DNA from: an uncultured Eubacteriales bacterium
GTDB taxonomy: Bacteria; Bacillota; Clostridia; Peptostreptococcales; Anaerovoracaceae
NCBI GenBank assembly: GCA_900547295.1
Contig: URGK01000010.1
Span: 1 to 43,119, forward strand
Length of the DNA: 43,119 nt
Direction of reading: 5' to 3'
Shown: positions 6,684 through 16,129 of the stretch, one piece after another
Numbering within the stretch: the stretch's first letter is position 1
Layout: each line of letters starts with the position of its first letter
Notes under the pieces: generated by a model
Database searches by the model: none
What the model was told of the DNA's origin: nothing
What the model saw: only the letters and a program-made list of their open reading frames with translations
Translations under genes and position numbers: made by a program

Positions 6684-8675
6684 ATGAAATATGCAGACAT
6701 TGTAATTGACAACAAAAGTCAGATGACTGACAGCTTTTATACATACATATGCGAGGATAGTCAGGCGGTTATCGGGCAGAAGGTGTATGTGCCCTTTGCC
6801 AGAAGCAAAAACCTCAGGGAAGGCTATATATTCGATGTCAGAGATAAAGACGAAAGGGACCTTAAATTCAGAGCGGTTGACCATGCAGACGAAAACATAT
6901 GCCTTAACGGGGAAATGATAGAAACCTGCAAATGGATGAAAAAACGCTATCTTGTCAAATATATAGACGGGATAAACTGCTTTACTCCTGCGGGCGGGCC
7001 CTCAAAGAGGGCGCTTAAGCAAAAGCAGCAGGTTTTAGCGCAGCCTGTTTCAAGGACTCTTACCTCGGAGCAGAGTGCAGCGCTTGAAAAGCTGAGCCCC
7101 TGCATTGAAAAGAGAGAACACGGGATATTCCTTATAAACGGTGTTACCTCAAGCGGCAAGACAGAGGTGTATATACGCGCAATAGAGCAGGTAATCGCTT
7201 CGGGCAGGACAGCCATAATGATGGTTCCTGAAATATCCCTTACAGGGCAGGTCATAGACAGATTTGAAAAGCATTTCGGAAGCGATATGATTGCGGTAAT
7301 GCACAGCCGTATGACAAAGCCCCAGAGATATGTACAGTGGCAGAGGATAAGAAGCGGTAGCGTCAGAATAGTGATAGGCGCGCGCTCGGCGGTGTTTGCG
7401 CCCCTTGAGAACATAGGGATTATAGTTCTCGACGAGGAGCACGAGGCGACATACAAATCCGATATGACCCCAAGATATGAGGCTCTTGAGGTTGCAATCA
7501 AAAGAGCGGGGTATTACGGCGGCATAGTGGTGCTTGGAAGCGCCACGCCCTCGGTGGTGTCAACATACAGAGCCGATGAGGGCATCTATCACAGGATAGA
7601 AATGAAAACAAGATTTAACAAAAACCCGCTGCCGGAGGTTGACATTGTGGATATGGGAGAGGAGCTTCGAAACGGCAACACCGGTCTTTTAAGCAGGGAG
7701 CTTTATGACCGCATGAAAGAAACACTTTCGCAGGGTCAGCAGATTATTCTTCTTCTCAACAGAAGAGGATTTTCGACCTATGTTTCGTGCAGAGAATGCG
7801 GCCATGTGATGAAATGCCCGGTATGCGGCATAAGCCTTACATATCACAAGGATATAAACGGGCTTTACTGCCATTTCTGCGGACACAAGGAGCCTATGCC
7901 AAGAAAGTGCCCCGAATGCGGGCAGAGCGCGCTAAGACTTCAGGGTGCGGGAACTCAGAAGCTTGAAGAGGAAATTGAAAGACTTTTCCCGGACAATACA
8001 TACGCGAGACTGGATCTTGATACCGCAAAGCGAGTGGGCGTTATGGACAGAGTGCTGGCATCGTTTGCAAAGCGCAAAACAGACATACTCATAGGCACCC
8101 AGCTTATTGCAAAGGGTCTTGACTTTGACAATGTGGGGCTTGTCGGAATTATTTCGGCAGACAGCTCGCTTAATATACCGGATTTCAGAGCGCCGGAGAG
8201 AACTTTCCAGCTTATAACGCAGGCGGCAGGCAGAGCCGGCAGGGGAGATCTTAGGGGACGTGTCATAATACAGACCTATTCTCCGGATAATTACGCAATA
8301 AAAGCGGCTGCGGAGCACGACTACGAGGGCTTTTGCAGAGAGGAGCTGAGGCTCAGGAAGCTTATGAGCTATCCGCCGTATTACGACCTTATCCGCCTCA
8401 TATTCTCAGGAGATGACGAGAAACAGGTGGCAAAGGAAGCAGGCGGCTGGTACGAAAGTCTCAATGAAATGATACACACAGGATTTATTTACAGACCGCA
8501 GCCTGCGCCTGTAAACAAAATCAAAGAAACCTACAGATATCATATGATGATTAAATGCCCCAGGGGCAGGCGGGGTCTTTTCCTTGGAGCTTTAGATAAA
8601 CTCAACAGAGAAAACAACAACAGCAAAACCAGAGTAAATGTGGGAATAGACATAAACCCATACAGTTTTATTTAG
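6684..8675 (+). CDS. priA: Primosomal replication restart helicase PriA
   Basis: PriA is a 3'-5' superfamily 2 helicase that reloads the replisome at stalled forks. The 663 residues show Walker A GVTSSGKTEVY near 153-163, the DEEH box (LDEEHEATY) near 249, and a zinc-binding insertion with paired cysteines (CRECG, CPVCG, CHFCG, CPECG) near 371-416. The GRAGR motif of the helicase C-lobe follows (ITQAAGRAGRG). It is shorter than the 730-800 residues of E. coli and B. subtilis PriA, mainly in the N-terminal DNA-binding part. The start lies 5 nt after the asnA stop without an obvious strong ribosome site, suggesting coupling to asnA translation. It leads the conserved priA-def-fmt block. Confidence 0.96.
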   Translation: MKYADIVIDNKSQMTDSFYTYICEDSQAVIGQKVYVPFARSKNLREGYIFDVRDKDERDLKFRAVDHADENICLNGEMIETCKWMKKRYLVKYIDGINCFTPAGGPSKRALKQKQQVLAQPVSRTLTSEQSAALEKLSPCIEKREHGIFLINGVTSSGKTEVYIRAIEQVIASGRTAIMMVPEISLTGQVIDRFEKHFGSDMIAVMHSRMTKPQRYVQWQRIRSGSVRIVIGARSAVFAPLENIGIIVLDEEHEATYKSDMTPRYEALEVAIKRAGYYGGIVVLGSATPSVVSTYRADEGIYHRIEMKTRFNKNPLPEVDIVDMGEELRNGNTGLLSRELYDRMKETLSQGQQIILLLNRRGFSTYVSCRECGHVMKCPVCGISLTYHKDINGLYCHFCGHKEPMPRKCPECGQSALRLQGAGTQKLEEEIERLFPDNTYARLDLDTAKRVGVMDRVLASFAKRKTDILIGTQLIAKGLDFDNVGLVGIISADSSLNIPDFRAPERTFQLITQAAGRAGRGDLRGRVIIQTYSPDNYAIKAAAEHDYEGFCREELRLRKLMSYPPYYDLIRLIFSGDDEKQVAKEAGGWYESLNEMIHTGFIYRPQPAPVNKIKETYRYHMMIKCPRGRRGLFLGALDKLNRENNNSKTRVNVGIDINPYSFI

Positions 8676-8686
8676 CGGAGGACAAA

Positions 8687-9163
8687 ATGGCATTAAGAAA
8701 TATTGTGGTAGAGGGTGACGAGATATTAAGAAAGCACTGCAGAGAGGTGGACAAAATCACTGACAGAACAAAGGTGCTTCTCGACGATATGCTCGAAACC
8801 ATGAGAATGGAAAACGGAGTTGGAATTGCAGCTCCGCAGGTTGGAGTTATGAGAAGAATTTTCATAACAGAAGCAGAGCCGGGCAAGGTTATCGAATTTA
8901 TAAATCCTGAAATAATCGAACTTGGCGGCGAGCAGACAGGCGCGGAAGGATGCCTTTCGGTTCCGGGTCTCATAGGTGATGTTACAAGACCCGAATACGT
9001 TAAGATTAAGGCTCTTGACAGAAACGGAGACGAGTTCACATTAGAGCTTGAGGAATTTGATGCAGTTGTTACCTGTCACGAATTCGATCATCTTGAGGGT
9101 ATACTTTATATTGACAAGGCCGAAAATATAAGAAGTGCGGCAGCCGAAGAAGAGGAAGAATAA
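8687..9163 (+). CDS. def: Peptide deformylase
   Basis: Peptide deformylase removes the formyl group from nascent N-terminal methionine. The 158 residues contain all three family motifs: GVGIAAPQVG, EGCLSVPG (metal-binding Cys) and CHEFDHLEG (HExxH metal ligands and catalytic Glu). It ends in an acidic tail of six consecutive glutamates. A strong GGAGG site precedes the ATG. The TAA stop is followed at once by the ATG of fmt, pairing the enzyme that adds the formyl group with the one that removes it. Confidence 0.97.
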   Translation: MALRNIVVEGDEILRKHCREVDKITDRTKVLLDDMLETMRMENGVGIAAPQVGVMRRIFITEAEPGKVIEFINPEIIELGGEQTGAEGCLSVPGLIGDVTRPEYVKIKALDRNGDEFTLELEEFDAVVTCHEFDHLEGILYIDKAENIRSAAAEEEEE

Positions 9164-10084
9164 ATGAAGATAGTATATATGGGAACTCCCGATTTTGCAG
9201 TCGGGCCTCTCGCAGCCATTGCAGAGGCAGGATATGAAATCGGATACGCTGTGACGCAGCAGGACAAGGCGCGAAACAGGGGCAAAAAAATTCAGTTCAC
9301 ACCTGTCAAGACCAAGGCGATGGAGCTTGACATACCTGTGCTTCAGCCGGAGAGAGTGAAAGGCGATGAGGAGTTTTTGAAAACCCTTGAGGAATACGCT
9401 CCCGACGTTATAGTCGTTGCAGCCTATGGACAGATACTGCCGGAGGAGGTTTTAACTCTCCCGAAATACGGCTGTATCAACATTCACGCGTCGCTCTTGC
9501 CAAGGCACAGAGGCGCGGCTCCTATACAGAGAGCGATTCTTTGCGGTGACGAGAAGACAGGCGTTACCATAATGCAGATGGAAAAGGGGCTTGACACAGG
9601 CGATATGCTTCTCAAAAAAGAATGCAGCATAGACAGCAAGACAGCGGATGAGCTTCACGATGAACTGGCAGAAATGGGAGCGCAGCTCATAGTCGAATTT
9701 CTTGACAGACTGTCGGCAGGAAATCCGCCGGAGCCTGTTAAGCAGGACGACTCCCTTTCAACATATGCGCCTATGATATTCAAAGAGGACGGACGCATAG
9801 ATTTTGACAGACCTGCCGAGGAGACCGAAAGACAGATAAGAGCGCTCAGCGCGTACACCATGTATAACGGCGAGATATTTAAAATCTGGAAAGCCGAGGT
9901 AAAGGATGCGCCGTGCAGCATGCCGGCAGGAACAGTAGTCAGCGCCTCTGATGAGGGCATTGAGATATCGGCAGGCGGCAGACTGCTTAACGCGCAGGTG
10001 GTGCAGGTTCCCGGCAAGCGCAGAATGGAAGTAAAGGACTTCCTCAGAGGAAACAGCATAGAAACAGGAACCGTTCTGGGATAA
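9164..10084 (+). CDS. fmt: Methionyl-tRNA formyltransferase
   Basis: Fmt transfers a formyl group from 10-formyl-THF to initiator Met-tRNA. The 306 residues show the N-terminal MGTPDFAV strand, the folate-binding HASLLPRHRGAAPIQ motif and a C-terminal tRNA-binding OB-like domain. Length agrees with the family (about 310). The ATG directly abuts the def stop, and its ribosome site (GAGGAAG) lies inside the codons for the acidic end of Def. Confidence 0.97.
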   Translation: MKIVYMGTPDFAVGPLAAIAEAGYEIGYAVTQQDKARNRGKKIQFTPVKTKAMELDIPVLQPERVKGDEEFLKTLEEYAPDVIVVAAYGQILPEEVLTLPKYGCINIHASLLPRHRGAAPIQRAILCGDEKTGVTIMQMEKGLDTGDMLLKKECSIDSKTADELHDELAEMGAQLIVEFLDRLSAGNPPEPVKQDDSLSTYAPMIFKEDGRIDFDRPAEETERQIRALSAYTMYNGEIFKIWKAEVKDAPCSMPAGTVVSASDEGIEISAGGRLLNAQVVQVPGKRRMEVKDFLRGNSIETGTVLG

Positions 10085-10095
10085 AGGAGAGATTT

Positions 10096-10794
10096 ATGTT
10101 TTACTATTACGACTGGACAATGATACTGCTTGTACCTGTAATCATATTTACAATATATGCGCAGACAAAGGTAAGCAGTAATTACAACAGGTATTCACAG
10201 GTCAGGACTGCCAGAGGAATTACGGGAGTGCAGGCGGCGCAGGAGATAATGCGTGCAAACGGCATCAATGTTCCCATTGAGGTTATTTCCGGGAGACTGA
10301 CAGATCACTATGACCCGTCAAAAAAAGTTTTAAGACTTTCCTCTGCGGTTGCAGAGGGTGACTCCATAGCTTCGGTTGCAGTTGCGGCTCACGAGGTGGG
10401 ACACGCGCTGCAGCATGCGCAAGGCTATGTGCCTATTAAAGTCAGAGGCGCGATAATACCTGTTGTCAATATATCCTCAAAGCTGGCATGGCCGGCAATA
10501 ATCGTCGGAATTATTATCGAACAGACAGGCAGGATTTATGAGGGGAACCTCATATTTACCATAGGAATTGTGCTGTTTGCAGCGGTGGTTGCGTTTCATG
10601 CAGTTACACTTCCTGTAGAACTTAATGCAAGCAGGCGGGCGCTGGTTCAGCTTGAGTCGCTGGGCATCGTGTATCCGGAAGAAAAGCGCTCTGCTAAAAA
10701 AGTACTTTCAGCGGCAGCTATGACATATCTTGCAGCCCTTGCGGCGGCGCTGATGCAGCTGATAAGACTGTTACTGATAAGGGGGCGTGACTGA
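10096..10794 (+). CDS. Zinc-dependent membrane peptidase (YugP family)
   Basis: A 232-residue membrane protein of the Zn_peptidase_2 (YugP-like) family. The HEVGHALQ motif at residues 99-106 provides the two histidine ligands and the catalytic glutamate. Hydrophobic segments flank it: one at the N terminus (MILLVPVIIFTIYA), a pair after the motif around VNISSKLAWPAIIVGIIIE and LIFTIGIVLFAAVVAF, and one near the C terminus. Substrates of the family are not established. The gene sits between fmt and rsmB, its usual clostridial position, with a good AAAGGAGAG site. Its TGA overlaps the ATG of rsmB by one base. Confidence 0.9.
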   Translation: MFYYYDWTMILLVPVIIFTIYAQTKVSSNYNRYSQVRTARGITGVQAAQEIMRANGINVPIEVISGRLTDHYDPSKKVLRLSSAVAEGDSIASVAVAAHEVGHALQHAQGYVPIKVRGAIIPVVNISSKLAWPAIIVGIIIEQTGRIYEGNLIFTIGIVLFAAVVAFHAVTLPVELNASRRALVQLESLGIVYPEEKRSAKKVLSAAAMTYLAALAAALMQLIRLLLIRGRD

Positions 10795-12092
10795 TGGATA
10801 TCAACAGAAAAACGGCGTACTACACACTGATGGATATCGAAACCAAGAAATCCTTTTCAAATCTTTCGCTTAACCATCACATCATCGTATGCAATCCGCC
10901 GTCACCGGCGTTTGTAAGGGAGCTGGTCTACGGAGTGCTTGAAAACAAGCTGCTCCTTGACTACATAATAGACAAGCTGGTTCCCACAGGTGCGGCAAAG
11001 GTTAAAACCAGCGATTTGGTGGTGCTTCGAATGGGTATATACCAGCTTGGGTATATGGACAAGGTGCCCGAATATGCGGCGGTAAACGAGAGCGTAAACC
11101 TTGCCAAGAAATTCTGCAAGGGCAGACAGGGCTTCATAAACGGCGTGCTCAGAACCTATACCAAAGAAAAATATACAATTAAGCTGCCGGACAGAACAGA
11201 GGATGAAATCAGATATCTTTCAATTAAATATTCCTATGCGCCGTGGATAATCAGACTGTGGCTTGAAAGATATGATATAGATTTTGTGGAAGAGCTTCTT
11301 GCGGCGGGCAACGAAACACCTGATGTTACAATCAGAATGAACTGGCTCAAGACTATGAAGCCTGACCTTATCAGGAGGCTCAACGAAAAGGGCTTTGAGA
11401 CCAGCGAGGGAAAGCTTTGCAAAAATGCCATACATGTCAAAGGCAGCGGGCTTTTAAACAATGTAATTTACAAACACGGATATTTCTCGGTGCAGGACGA
11501 GGCTTCAATGCTTACAAGCGAAAAGCTGGATCCCCAGAAAGGCGATCTGATTATGGACGTCTGTGCGGCGCCGGGAGGCAAGACCTTTGCCATTGCGGAG
11601 AGAATGGACAACAAAGGCCTTATAATAGCATCGGACATATACAAGCGCAAGCTTGATATAATAGATAAGGAAGCCAAAAGACTGGGAGTCAAAATAGTTC
11701 AGACCAGAACATGGGATGCGACCAGAGTTGACTCGTCCATGATAGGCAAGGCAGACAGAGTGCTTGTGGATGCGCCTTGCTCCGGGCTTGGAGTGATACG
11801 CCGAAAGCCTGAAATCAAATACAAGAATATGGACAGCGAAATGAAACCCCTGCCGATAAAGCAGAGAGCCATACTTGAAGCTTCGGCAAACTATGTCAAG
11901 CCGGGCGGAATACTGCTTTACAGCACCTGTACTATCAATCACTACGAAAATGACAGAATTGTAAACGATTTTCTTAACAGATCAAAGGAATTCGAGGAAC
12001 TTGAAAGAATACAGCTGTTCCCTAATGTTGACGGTACAGACGGTTTCTTTATATGCAAAATGAGGAGAATAAAAACAGTTACTAACAATTAA
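10794..12092 (+). CDS. rsmB: 16S rRNA m5C967 methyltransferase RsmB
   Basis: RsmB methylates C967 of 16S rRNA using SAM. The 432 residues comprise an N-terminal NusB-like RNA-binding domain (about 1-145) and a Rossmann methyltransferase domain. Visible motifs are DVCAAPGGKT (SAM binding), DAPCSGLGVIRRKPE with the release cysteine and YSTCTINHYEND with the nucleophile cysteine. The family usually has about 430-450 residues. In many Clostridia rlmN follows rsmB; here stp starts 14 nt after the rsmB stop, so rlmN is absent from this place. Confidence 0.95.
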   Translation: MDINRKTAYYTLMDIETKKSFSNLSLNHHIIVCNPPSPAFVRELVYGVLENKLLLDYIIDKLVPTGAAKVKTSDLVVLRMGIYQLGYMDKVPEYAAVNESVNLAKKFCKGRQGFINGVLRTYTKEKYTIKLPDRTEDEIRYLSIKYSYAPWIIRLWLERYDIDFVEELLAAGNETPDVTIRMNWLKTMKPDLIRRLNEKGFETSEGKLCKNAIHVKGSGLLNNVIYKHGYFSVQDEASMLTSEKLDPQKGDLIMDVCAAPGGKTFAIAERMDNKGLIIASDIYKRKLDIIDKEAKRLGVKIVQTRTWDATRVDSSMIGKADRVLVDAPCSGLGVIRRKPEIKYKNMDSEMKPLPIKQRAILEASANYVKPGGILLYSTCTINHYENDRIVNDFLNRSKEFEELERIQLFPNVDGTDGFFICKMRRIKTVTNN

Positions 12093-12106
12093 CTGATGGA
12101 GAGAAT

Positions 12107-12838
12107 ATGTTGCAGATAGGATTTAAGACTCACAAAGGGCAGGTGAGAAGTCATAACGAAGATGCCTGCTTTATTATTCCCGAACATAATATTTATGTGG
12201 TGGCAGACGGAGTCGGAGGAAACTCCGGCGGCGAAATAGCCTCGCGTACTGCAGTTTATGAAATCACACAGTTTGTTCACGCAAACCCTCTGGCAGAGGA
12301 GGCGACTGCATTGCAGATAAAAGCGTATTTCACAGAATGTCTTTCAAAGGTCAACGATGAAATATACAAAAAATCAGACCGTAGAAATGAAAACAGCGGT
12401 ATGGCTACGACAGTGGTGGTATGCTGTATCAGAGGCGGCTATGCCTACATAGCTCATGTGGGCGACAGCAGAGCGTACATATGCAGAAACGGCGCTCTTA
12501 CACAGATTACAGAGGACCATACATATGTCAATGCCCTTGTAAAAGCGGGAATTATATCAGCAGAAGAAGCAGTAAGTCACGAGCAGCGCCATATGATTAC
12601 AAGAGCGCTTGGCGCAGAGGAAGCGGTTTCACCTGATTTTAAACAGGTTGAAATCAGAGAAAACGATATTATTCTTCTGTGCACAGACGGACTGTTTGGA
12701 GAAGTGGAAGAACCTCTGATAACAGAGATTTTAAGCAGCAGCCGGTACACAATGTCAGAAATGGCGGGAGTGCTGGTCGATGAAGCAAACAAATCGGGCG
12801 GAGCAGATAATATTACAGTTATCTGCCTGAGAATTTAG
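12107..12838 (+). CDS. stp: PP2C-type Ser/Thr phosphatase (Stp/PrpC)
   Basis: A metal-dependent PPM/PP2C phosphatase of 243 residues that reverses phosphorylation by the adjacent PASTA kinase. Metal-binding and catalytic motifs are all present: RSHNEDAC, VADGVGG, HVGDSRAYI, CTDGLF and GGADNITVI. The length is typical of PrpC/Stp. The ribosome site is GGAGAGA before the ATG at 12107. It lies 9 nt ahead of prkC, the conserved phosphatase-kinase pair of Gram-positive bacteria, acting on translation factors, cell-wall enzymes and often RsgA, which is encoded next. Confidence 0.95.
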   Translation: MLQIGFKTHKGQVRSHNEDACFIIPEHNIYVVADGVGGNSGGEIASRTAVYEITQFVHANPLAEEATALQIKAYFTECLSKVNDEIYKKSDRRNENSGMATTVVVCCIRGGYAYIAHVGDSRAYICRNGALTQITEDHTYVNALVKAGIISAEEAVSHEQRHMITRALGAEEAVSPDFKQVEIRENDIILLCTDGLFGEVEEPLITEILSSSRYTMSEMAGVLVDEANKSGGADNITVICLRI

Positions 12839-12847
12839 GAGGAACCA

Positions 12848-14545
12848 ATGAGCGTAAAATTACTTGCAGGTAGATATGAATTAATAGAAAAAATAGGTGA
12901 CGGGGGAATGGCTATTGTCTATAAGGCAAGATGCAGACTTCTCAACCGTTATGTTGCAATCAAGATATTAAAGCCTGAGTACACCAAAGACGTAAAGGTG
13001 CTGGATAACTTCAGAAGAGAATCACAGGCTGCGGCAAGCCTTTCACACCCCAACATCGTAAACATATATGATGTCGGAAAGGAAGGCAATATACACTATA
13101 TCGTAATGGAGCTTGTGGAGGGAGAAACCCTTGCCGATATGATAGATCAGGAAGCTCCGATGCCTTACAAAAAGGTTATCAATATCACAAGGCAGATTGC
13201 GGCGGGACTTTCATTTGCGCACAAAAACAATATAATACACAGAGATATCAAGCCTCACAACATACTTATGACAAAGGACGGCGTTGCCAAAATTGCAGAC
13301 TTCGGAATAGCCAAGGCGATTTCAGAATCCACAATTATGAAAAACACCACCAGCGACGATATGGTTATGGGCTCTGTCCATTATTTCTCACCGGAGCAGG
13401 CAAGAGGCGGATATGTCGATGCCAAATCCGATATATATTCACTGGGAATAGTTATGTACGAGATGCTGACAGGCAGAGTGCCGTTTGACGGAGATTCACC
13501 TGTTGCAATAGCGCTTATGCATATGAACGACCCTATGACACCGCCGTCATACTATGTTTCGGGCATACCGCCAAGACTTGAAAACATAATTCTAAAAGCG
13601 ACAGACAAGGTTCAGGTCAACAGATTTGCAAGCGTAGACGAGCTTATCAGAGAGCTTGACAACATAGAGATGGTATCAAGAGTTGTGGGAGAGTCTGCAA
13701 TAGCGCCTGAAAGAAAAGAAGAAAGGCGCGAGAAGCAGCCTGAAAAGCAGCCGGAGAAAAAACACGAAAAGCACAGCAGCTCCAAAGGCTCAAACAAAAA
13801 GCTCCCGATTATAATCGGGGCGGCGGCAGCGGCCGTAATCCTTATAGTTGCCGCAATATTTGTATTTGGCGGCGGAGACAAGAATGAAGTCAAGGTGCCT
13901 AACCTTACTGATATGACCTATGAACAGGCAGAAGAAGAACTTACAGAACTAGGACTTGAAATAGAAATGGGCAATGAAGTGTTCAGTGACGAATATGATG
14001 AGGGTAAAATAGTTTCCCAGTCACCAAAGTCCGGCATGAAAGTCAAAAAAGGCAAGACTATCAGAGTAAACATAAGCAAGGGCGCAGGAGTTGAAACAGT
14101 ACCGAGCGTAATCGGACAGACTGTGGATCAGGCAAGAGCAACCCTTGAAGCAAAGGGCTTCTCACTTGGAAGCGTTACAGAGGAAGAAAGCGATTCACCT
14201 GAGGGAACCGTAATAAGACAGAGCCCGGAAGCAGGTACGCAGGCCGAGAGCTCACAGGCTGTATCTGTAGTAATATCAAAGGGCAGAAGCGTCAAAGAGG
14301 TTGCAATGCCGGGACTTTTAGGCAAATCACTTGATGCGGCCAAGGCGGAGATAGAAGCTGCGGGACTTAAAGTAGGCAGCGTTACCTATGGCTACAGCGA
14401 GGATTATCCGTCGGGACAGGTAATAGAGCAGCAGTACAACAGCGGCACTTCACTTACAGAGGGAACATCTGTAAGTATCAAGGTAAGCAAGGGGCCGGAG
14501 CCTCAGCAGCCTGAGCCTGATGAGCCTGCTGATGAAGAGGTATAA
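12848..14545 (+). CDS. prkC: PASTA-domain Ser/Thr protein kinase PrkC
   Basis: A membrane Hanks-type kinase of 565 residues that senses peptidoglycan fragments. The cytoplasmic kinase domain (about 1-275) has GDGGMAIVYKA (glycine loop), VAIKILK (ATP lysine), HRDIKPHNIL (catalytic loop) and ADFGIAKA. A charged Glu/Lys-rich linker and one membrane span (about 319-342, PIIIGAAAAAVILIVAAIFV) follow. Three extracellular PASTA repeats begin near VKVPNLTD, TVPSVIGQ and VAMPGLLG, and each ends in a VxxSKG-like motif. The tail is proline- and acid-rich. AGGAGG precedes the ATG. Three PASTA units is common in Clostridia. Confidence 0.96.
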   Translation: MSVKLLAGRYELIEKIGDGGMAIVYKARCRLLNRYVAIKILKPEYTKDVKVLDNFRRESQAAASLSHPNIVNIYDVGKEGNIHYIVMELVEGETLADMIDQEAPMPYKKVINITRQIAAGLSFAHKNNIIHRDIKPHNILMTKDGVAKIADFGIAKAISESTIMKNTTSDDMVMGSVHYFSPEQARGGYVDAKSDIYSLGIVMYEMLTGRVPFDGDSPVAIALMHMNDPMTPPSYYVSGIPPRLENIILKATDKVQVNRFASVDELIRELDNIEMVSRVVGESAIAPERKEERREKQPEKQPEKKHEKHSSSKGSNKKLPIIIGAAAAAVILIVAAIFVFGGGDKNEVKVPNLTDMTYEQAEEELTELGLEIEMGNEVFSDEYDEGKIVSQSPKSGMKVKKGKTIRVNISKGAGVETVPSVIGQTVDQARATLEAKGFSLGSVTEEESDSPEGTVIRQSPEAGTQAESSQAVSVVISKGRSVKEVAMPGLLGKSLDAAKAEIEAAGLKVGSVTYGYSEDYPSGQVIEQQYNSGTSLTEGTSVSIKVSKGPEPQQPEPDEPADEEV

Positions 14546-14554
14546 TAGCCGTAT

Positions 14555-15424
14555 ATGAGAGGAATAATAGTTAAAGGCATCGCAGGCTTCTATTATGTAA
14601 GCTGCGGTGATGAAGTCATCGAATGCAAGGCGAGAGGCATATTCAAAAACAGAGGAATAACCCCCGCTGTGGGAGATGACGTTGAGATAAGCCTTACGGC
14701 AGAGCCGGGCAAGGGAGTCATAGAGGAAATACTGCCCCGCAAAAACGTATTCATAAGGCCTCCAATTGCCAATATAGATACATTTATTGTGGTTATGGCG
14801 GCGGCGCACCCGAAGCCCAACTTCCCTGTCATAGATAAATTTCTCGTAATGGCAGATGCCAAGGGAACGGATATTGTAATATGCGTCAACAAAATCGACA
14901 TAGCAAAGCCAAAGGATATTGAAAGCATCAGAGAAATCTATGAGGGACTCTATCCTGTTGTTATGGCAAGCGCAGAAACAGGAGCCGGCATAGATGAGCT
15001 TAAATCAAAGCTTTCCGGCAAAAAAGCCGCCTTTGCGGGACCGTCAGGAGTAGGTAAATCAAGCATATTAAATGCCATACTTCCGCAGGCAAATGCGCAG
15101 ATGGGGGAGATTTCTCACAAGACGAAGCGCGGCAGACATACCACCAGACACGTTGAAATATTCAGAGTTGGCGACTTTATGATATATGACACTCCGGGCT
15201 TTACCTCCTTTGATATAATGGAGGCAGATGAGGACACACTGGATATGCATTATCCTGAAATGGCAGTATACAAAGGAAGTTGCTTTTATGATGACTGCAG
15301 ACACCTCAAGGAACCAGACTGTATGGTCAAAAAAGCTCTTGAAGAGGGAAGAATACACCCTATGCGGTATGAGTCCTACAAAACACAGATTGAAGAAATA
15401 CGAAACAAAAAGAATAAATATTAA
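14555..15424 (+). CDS. rsgA: Ribosome small-subunit GTPase RsgA
   Basis: RsgA (YjeQ/YloQ) is a circularly permuted GTPase that checks late maturation of the 30S subunit. The 289 residues show an N-terminal OB fold, then the permuted motifs NKID (G4), GPSGVGKSS (G1) and DTPGF (G3). The C-terminal zinc knuckle is CFYDDCRHLKEPDC. The ATG at 14555 has only a weak ribosome site (AGAGGT about 14 nt upstream), so expression may depend on coupling to prkC, whose stop is 9 nt away. RsgA is a reported substrate of the PrkC kinase in other Firmicutes, which fits the linkage. Confidence 0.95.
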   Translation: MRGIIVKGIAGFYYVSCGDEVIECKARGIFKNRGITPAVGDDVEISLTAEPGKGVIEEILPRKNVFIRPPIANIDTFIVVMAAAHPKPNFPVIDKFLVMADAKGTDIVICVNKIDIAKPKDIESIREIYEGLYPVVMASAETGAGIDELKSKLSGKKAAFAGPSGVGKSSILNAILPQANAQMGEISHKTKRGRHTTRHVEIFRVGDFMIYDTPGFTSFDIMEADEDTLDMHYPEMAVYKGSCFYDDCRHLKEPDCMVKKALEEGRIHPMRYESYKTQIEEIRNKKNKY

Positions 15425-15435
15425 GGAGAACTGAA

Positions 15436-16086
15436 ATGGCAAAGCTTGCACCGTCAATACTGTCGGCAGACTTTTCAAGGCTGGCAGAGCAGGTAAAAGA
15501 AATAGAAAAAGCGGGAGCGCATCTGATACACGTTGATGTAATGGACGGACATTTTGTACCCAATATTACATTCGGGGCGCCGGTAATGAAAAGCCTGCTG
15601 GGCAAAACCGGTATTCCATTCGACGTACATCTGATGATAGAAAATCCGGATATGTACATAGCTGATTTTGTAACCGAAAATACCGAGTACATAACAGTTC
15701 ATCAGGAGGCGTGCATTCACCTGCACCGGACAATACAGAATATCAGATCGCACGGAGTCAAGGCGGGAGTTTCAATCAACCCTGCAACACCTGTATGTAT
15801 GATAGAGGAAGTGCTCTCCGATGTCGATATGGTGCTTGTAATGTCTGTAAATCCGGGATTTGGAGGACAGAAATTCATACCATCGGCTCTTGATAAAATC
15901 AGAGCTCTTGACAATATAAGAAAAGAGAGAAATCTCGATTTTGTAATAGAGATAGACGGAGGAGCGGGAGCTGACAATATTGATGAAATACTTGCGGCAG
16001 GCACAGATATAGTTGTGGCAGGCTCATCGGTATTCAAAAAAGGAGATATTGACAAGCAGGTAAAGCTGCTCACACAGAACATGTAA
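15436..16086 (+). CDS. rpe: Ribulose-phosphate 3-epimerase
   Basis: Rpe interconverts ribulose-5-phosphate and xylulose-5-phosphate in the pentose phosphate pathway. The 216-residue TIM barrel begins LAPSILSADF and contains the metal-site segments HVDVMDGHFVPN and DVHLMI. The VMSVNPGFGGQ loop and the phosphate-binding EIDGGAG and AGSSVF segments follow. AAGGAG precedes the ATG. The order rsgA-rpe is conserved in Firmicutes. Confidence 0.96.
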   Translation: MAKLAPSILSADFSRLAEQVKEIEKAGAHLIHVDVMDGHFVPNITFGAPVMKSLLGKTGIPFDVHLMIENPDMYIADFVTENTEYITVHQEACIHLHRTIQNIRSHGVKAGVSINPATPVCMIEEVLSDVDMVLVMSVNPGFGGQKFIPSALDKIRALDNIRKERNLDFVIEIDGGAGADNIDEILAAGTDIVVAGSSVFKKGDIDKQVKLLTQNM

Positions 16087-16091
16087 TTAAA

Positions 16092-16112
16092 GAGGGCTGC
16101 ACTGCGGCCCTC
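16092..16112. other. GC-rich hairpin after rpe without a U-tract
   Basis: GAGGGC (16092-16097) pairs with GCCCTC (16107-16112) around a 9-nt loop. It is followed by six A rather than T on the plus strand, so it is not a standard terminator. It could stabilise the upstream mRNA end or attenuate expression of the next three genes. Confidence 0.5.
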
Positions 16113-16129
16113 AAAAAACAGGTGACGAA

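Noticed and set aside
16092..16112. Standard terminator separating rpe from the MBL-fold gene
   Set aside because: The stem is followed by A residues on the plus strand instead of T, so termination in that direction is unlikely.
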